This document shows positions 5,527 to 7,888 of a stretch of DNA of 7,888 nt, one piece after another (positions within the stretch are counted from its first letter, which is position 1; every line of letters starts with the position of its first letter). Below the pieces are notes generated by a model that saw only the letters and a list, made by a program, of their open reading frames with translations, was not told the origin of the DNA and made no database searches. A program made the position numbers and the translations under genes. Location of the stretch: the NCBI GenBank assembly GCA_030596385.1, contig JAUVKD010000027.1, positions 1 through 7,888 of the forward strand. The letters run 5' to 3'. The DNA is from Methanosarcinaceae archaeon (GTDB taxonomy: Archaea > Halobacteriota > Methanosarcinia > Methanosarcinales > Methanosarcinaceae).

Positions 5527-6912
5527 ATGAATAAGACCGAATTGATCCACCTGGGCGAATCTGAAACCTTGGAATTCAAACAATCACTGTCATTGAGAGA
5601 TGACATTGGTAAAGCCATCTCTGCGTTTTCCAATACGAATGGTGGAGTGGTCATGGTCGGTGTGGCTGACAAGGGGGATATAATTGGAGTTGGCATTGGG
5701 GCAAATACGATTGAAAATGAAGCGGATTATATCAAAAGGCACACTGACCCGCCAATATATCCATTTATCAAGGTTTTCGAAGTTGATGGCAAAAACATCG
5801 TTGCAATTGAAGTGGAAGAATCCAGTGATAAGCCTGTTTTCTTTAAAAAATATGCGCACAAACGAGTAGGGAAATCCAGCCAGCGTATGTTATCATCTGA
5901 GATGCGAAGGCTTGCACATGAAGATAAGCCAAAAATGCTATGGGACGAGAAGATATGCAAGGGTGCAAGTCTTGAAGATATAGATGAAGATAAGGTGCGA
6001 TGGTTCCTGGAAAAAGCAAGATTTGAACGAAGATTAGATGTTGGTTATGACACTCCGATCATAGATGCATTGGAGAGGTTAAATCTTGTTGAGAATAATA
6101 ATTTGACAAATGCAGCAATCTTATTATTTGGAAAAAGACCTCAGAAGTTCTTCCTGCAATCGAAAGTGAGGTGTGCACGCTACAAAGGTACTACGCCAAT
6201 CGATTTTATTGATCTGAGAGTGATAGAAGGAAATATAGTTGATCAGGTGGATGATGCAGAAAAATTCATCCTCTCCCACATCAAAAAGGCAGCTAAAATT
6301 ATAGGTTTTAAGAGGGAGGAAGCATTGGAATATCCTCTGAATGCTCTGAGGGAAGCTATTGTAAATGCAATTTGCCACAGGGATTATGCAGTAAGTAGTG
6401 ATATTACAATCGGAATATTTGATGACAGGATCGAGATCTCCAATCCCGGAACTCTACCGGAACCACTGACACCTGCTGATCTGAAGCATAAGCATATGTC
6501 CATTCCAAGGAATCCGTTAGTTGCGAATGCATTTTTCATGATCCGCAATGTTGAACAGTGGGGAGAAGGAACAAATAAGATCGTACAATGGTGCACAGAA
6601 TACGGATTAAGAGAACCGGATTTTGAAGATATTGCAGGAGGTTTTCTTGTCAGCTTTTATGCACCAGATGAGATATTATCACTAATCCCTGAATCAGGAA
6701 AGATCAATTTAGAGGAACTTGGATTAAATGAGAGGCAGATCAAAGGCATTGAACTCATTTTCAAAAATGGAAGAATTACAAATAGTGAGTATGCAAAAGA
6801 ATTTAGCATTTCAAGAAATAGTGCAACCAATGATCTGACCGGTTTTATTGAAAATGGATTGATAATAAGAATCGGCAGGGGAAGAGGATGTTACTATGTC
6901 CCAAAAATTTGA
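5527..6912 (+). CDS. Schlafen AlbA_2-domain ATP-binding protein with winged helix
   Basis: From 5527 the protein has 461 residues. The AlbA_2 (Schlafen) domain spans about 8-130, with ESETLEFK (11-18) and FSNTNGGVVMVGV (34-46). A GHKL-type ATPase-like domain follows, with REAIVNAICHRDYA (275-288), DDRIEISNPG (299-308) and EQWGEGTNKIV (343-353). The C-terminus (about 400-458) looks like a winged helix: ITNSEYAKEFSISRNSATNDL, then a GRGRGCYYV wing. This is the usual layout of proteins annotated as ATP-binding transcriptional regulators. Substrate, DNA target and signal are unknown. I prefer 5527 because family members normally begin a few residues before GESETLEFK and a TATA-like box lies 31 bases upstream. 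The in-frame ATG at 5461 would add 22 residues. Neither start has a ribosome binding site. The gene stands alone between repeat blocks. Its stop codon touches an 11-base tandem array. Confidence 0.9.
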   Translation: MNKTELIHLGESETLEFKQSLSLRDDIGKAISAFSNTNGGVVMVGVADKGDIIGVGIGANTIENEADYIKRHTDPPIYPFIKVFEVDGKNIVAIEVEESSDKPVFFKKYAHKRVGKSSQRMLSSEMRRLAHEDKPKMLWDEKICKGASLEDIDEDKVRWFLEKARFERRLDVGYDTPIIDALERLNLVENNNLTNAAILLFGKRPQKFFLQSKVRCARYKGTTPIDFIDLRVIEGNIVDQVDDAEKFILSHIKKAAKIIGFKREEALEYPLNALREAIVNAICHRDYAVSSDITIGIFDDRIEISNPGTLPEPLTPADLKHKHMSIPRNPLVANAFFMIRNVEQWGEGTNKIVQWCTEYGLREPDFEDIAGGFLVSFYAPDEILSLIPESGKINLEELGLNERQIKGIELIFKNGRITNSEYAKEFSISRNSATNDLTGFIENGLIIRIGRGRGCYYVPKI

Positions 6913-6966
6913 TTGTGCAATTATTGTGCAATTATTGTGCAATTATTGTGCAATTATTGTGCAATT
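6912..6966 (+). repeat. Five exact tandem copies of an 11-base unit
   Basis: ATTGTGCAATT is repeated five times without a single change, beginning at the last base of the AlbA_2 stop codon. Each unit is nearly palindromic (ATTG-TG-CAAT). A partial sixth match, ATTGTGCAG, stands at 7002-7010. The period of 11 puts the units on about the same face of the helix. It could be a binding array for the upstream winged-helix protein, or a slippage product. Confidence 0.95.
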
Positions 6967-7061
6967 TGGAAAGACAATACATAAATATGGATCATCACAA
7001 CATTGTGCAGTAAACAGTGTACTAAAATGATTAAATGTATCAAACACATTGAATAATATTA

Positions 7062-7120
7062 GACGGGATGAACAGGATTTACAGGATATGGGTGACAATT
7101 TGCATTCTGTCAATCCTGTC
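7062..7120. repeat. Inverted repeat of ACAGGATT units, second locus
   Basis: The left part (7062-7087) contains GATGAACAGGATTTACAGGAT. The right part (7101-7120) reads TGCATTCTGTCAATCCTGTC, roughly its reverse complement. It belongs to the same subfamily as 435-493. Open frames here are translated repeats. Confidence 0.75.
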
Positions 7121-7158
7121 CACAAATTTATCAGACTACAAAAAACATACAATACAAT

Positions 7159-7199
7159 GGCACAGTTCCAAAACCAGTAATTTAAACAAATATATCAGA
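7159..7199 (+). repeat. Left-end module matching 4029-4070
   Basis: Both start GGCACA, share CCAAAAC-CAGTAATTT and end in a TATAT-AGA type sequence, with one single-base gap between them. It marks the left end of the expanded repeat block that ends at 7757. Confidence 0.7.
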
Positions 7200-7216
7200 T
7201 GCAAGTGTGACTACAA

Positions 7217-7256
7217 ATCTGTGTCAATCCGTGAAATCCGTGTCTTTTAATTTTCA
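7217..7256. repeat. Repeat arm leading into the 112-base array
   Basis: Units of the AATCCGTG type (CTGTGTCAATCCGTGAAATC, 7219-7238, then CGTGTCT to 7245) are complementary in type to the first arm of the array beginning at 7257. The two could pair across a short AT-rich loop. Confidence 0.6.
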
Positions 7257-7563
7257 GACACAGATTTACACAGATGAACACGGATTAAAATGGTGTGCAC
7301 TCGCCATCATGAGTACATATCGGTGTTAATCAGTGTTAATCAGTGTCTAAGAAAATGAAAAATTATAAGACACAGATTTACACCGATGAACACGGATTAG
7401 AATGGTGTGCACTCGCCATCATAAGTACAAATCGGTGTTAATCAGTGTTAATCAGTGTCTAAGAAAATGAAAAATTGTAAGACACAGATTTACACCGATG
7501 AACACGGATTAGAATGGTGAACATTCACGATCAAAAGTTAAAAATCGGTGTTAATCCGTGTCT
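7257..7563 (+). repeat. 112-base tandem repeat, two full copies and a degenerate third
   Basis: Copies start at 7257, 7369 and 7481, each with GACACAGATTTACAC. The first two agree at 107 of 112 positions by hand count. The third is identical to the second for its first 39 bases, then diverges and is shorter. Each copy has a left arm of three 10-base units, a 30-odd-base unique centre (TGTGCACTCGCCATCAT in the full copies) and a right arm of facing units beginning ATCGGTGTTAATCAGTG. Each copy could therefore fold into an imperfect hairpin. There are no variable spacers, so it is not a CRISPR array. Confidence 0.92.
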
Positions 7564-7581
7564 GAAAATTAGATTTCAGAC
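7560..7581. repeat. 8-base perfect hairpin at the end of the array
   Basis: GTCTGAAA (7560-7567) faces TTTCAGAC (7574-7581) across six bases. A T-rich stretch (ATATTTT) follows closely, so a weak transcription stop is possible, but archaeal termination does not need hairpins. Confidence 0.5.
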
Positions 7582-7624
7582 AAATATTTTAAGTCACACC
7601 AGCATCATCGATTCTATTCAACAG

Positions 7625-7637
7625 TTATAAATATAAA
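7625..7637 (+). promoter_or_regulatory. Candidate TATA box for the dehydrogenase gene
   Basis: TTATAAATATAAA is a good archaeal TATA match. Transcription would begin near 7655-7660, giving an untranslated leader of about 110 bases before the ATG at 7768. GCGTCT (7669-7674) and AGACGC (7700-7705) in that leader could pair. Unlike the other genes of this part, this start has a Shine-Dalgarno sequence, which fits a message with a leader. Confidence 0.4.
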
Positions 7638-7767
7638 AAATCATCATAACATATTAATTATTTAATCGGCGTCTAAAAAATATACAATAAAAGAGGCTAA
7701 GACGCTAATCCACAAAAATTACACCTCAGATCAGCATCTTAAAAATAACTGGAAAATTGTGATCAAA

Positions 7768-7888
7768 ATGAGCAATAATTTAAAACAAATTCTTGATAAA
7801 AAAGGTCCGATCAAAAACATCGGCGTGATCGGCATGGGCTATGTAGGCATTCCGGCAGCGGCGTTGTTTGCCGATTTGGATTGTTATG
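7768..7888 (+). CDS. Nucleotide-sugar dehydrogenase, N-terminus (WbpA/WecC type)
   Basis: Only the first 40 codons are in the window. After a short polar lead, NIGVIGMGYVGIPAAALFA (17-35) is the Rossmann NAD-binding site of UDP-glucose/UDP-ManNAc 6-dehydrogenases, with GMGYVG at 22-27. These enzymes oxidise the C6 hydroxyl of a UDP-sugar to a carboxylate in two NAD-dependent steps. The ATG is preceded by GTGATC at 7759-7764, complementary to the 3' end of archaeal 16S rRNA, with a three-base gap. With the C3 oxidoreductase, aminotransferase and acetyltransferase upstream, UDP-GlcNAc is the most likely substrate (WbpA step). UDP-ManNAc (WecC) or UDP-glucose cannot be excluded from 40 residues. 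Confidence 0.85.
   Translation, partial: MSNNLKQILDKKGPIKNIGVIGMGYVGIPAAALFADLDCY

Noticed and set aside
6943..7250. Short open frames (6943-7152 minus, 7068-7250 plus)
   Set aside because: They run through the 11-base array and the ACAGGATT and AATCCGTG repeats, with no start signal or family resemblance.
7257..7563. Possible CRISPR array
   Set aside because: The whole 112-base unit, including the centre, is repeated. There are no unique spacers between short constant repeats, and no cas gene is present.
4029..7757. Insertion sequence or transposon carrying the three genes
   Set aside because: No transposase or integrase is encoded, and I found no clean terminal inverted repeats or target-site duplication. 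The shared end modules are direct, not inverted.
1..7888. tRNA, rRNA or known riboswitch
   Set aside because: I saw no cloverleaf with GTTCRA-type loop, no rRNA sequence and no riboswitch core. Visible hairpins all belong to the repeat families.

Overview
The window looks like a chromosomal piece of a euryarchaeon, probably a methanogen or anaerobic methanotroph of the Methanosarcinales type. This is inferred from three things. TATA boxes about 28 bases upstream of start codons suggest leaderless transcripts. Some other starts have archaeal Shine-Dalgarno sequences of the GGTGAT type. The nucleotide-sugar genes resemble those euryarchaea use for diacetamido-sugar synthesis. No marker gene fixes the taxon.

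Bases 1-832 hold no convincing gene. They are packed with short degenerate inverted and direct repeats. Bases 875-4007 carry a co-directional cluster: a 49-residue zinc-ribbon-like protein, a truncated UDP-GlcNAc 2-epimerase (wecB/wbpI type), a left-handed beta-helix N-acetyltransferase (WbpD type), a DegT-family PLP aminotransferase (WbpE type) and a Gfo/Idh/MocA NAD-dependent oxidoreductase (WbpB type). The last base pair of the puzzle is at 7768, where a nucleotide-sugar dehydrogenase (WbpA/WecC type) begins and runs off the window. Together these would oxidise UDP-GlcNAc at C6 and C3, aminate and acetylate C3, giving UDP-2,3-diacetamido-2,3-dideoxy-glucuronic acid. That sugar is used in surface polysaccharide or N-glycans. 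The epimerase that would give the manno form is only a fragment here.

Between the oxidoreductase and the dehydrogenase sit 3.7 kb of unrelated material. It contains a YdjM-like membrane protein, a GxxExxY-family PD-(D/E)XK protein, and a Schlafen/AlbA_2 ATP-binding putative regulator with a C-terminal winged helix. The first two, and probably the third, have their own TATA boxes. They are separated by repeat-filled gaps.

The most striking property is the repeat content. Nearly every gap contains members of one degenerate family built from 9-10-base units (roughly ACAGATTTAC, ACGCAGATTA or ACAGGATTA), usually as facing arms that could form hairpins. Two specialised arrays lie downstream of the regulator: five exact 11-base copies starting at its stop codon, and a 112-base tandem repeat. 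The repeats flanking the 3.7 kb block share both ends, which suggests insertion or duplication there.
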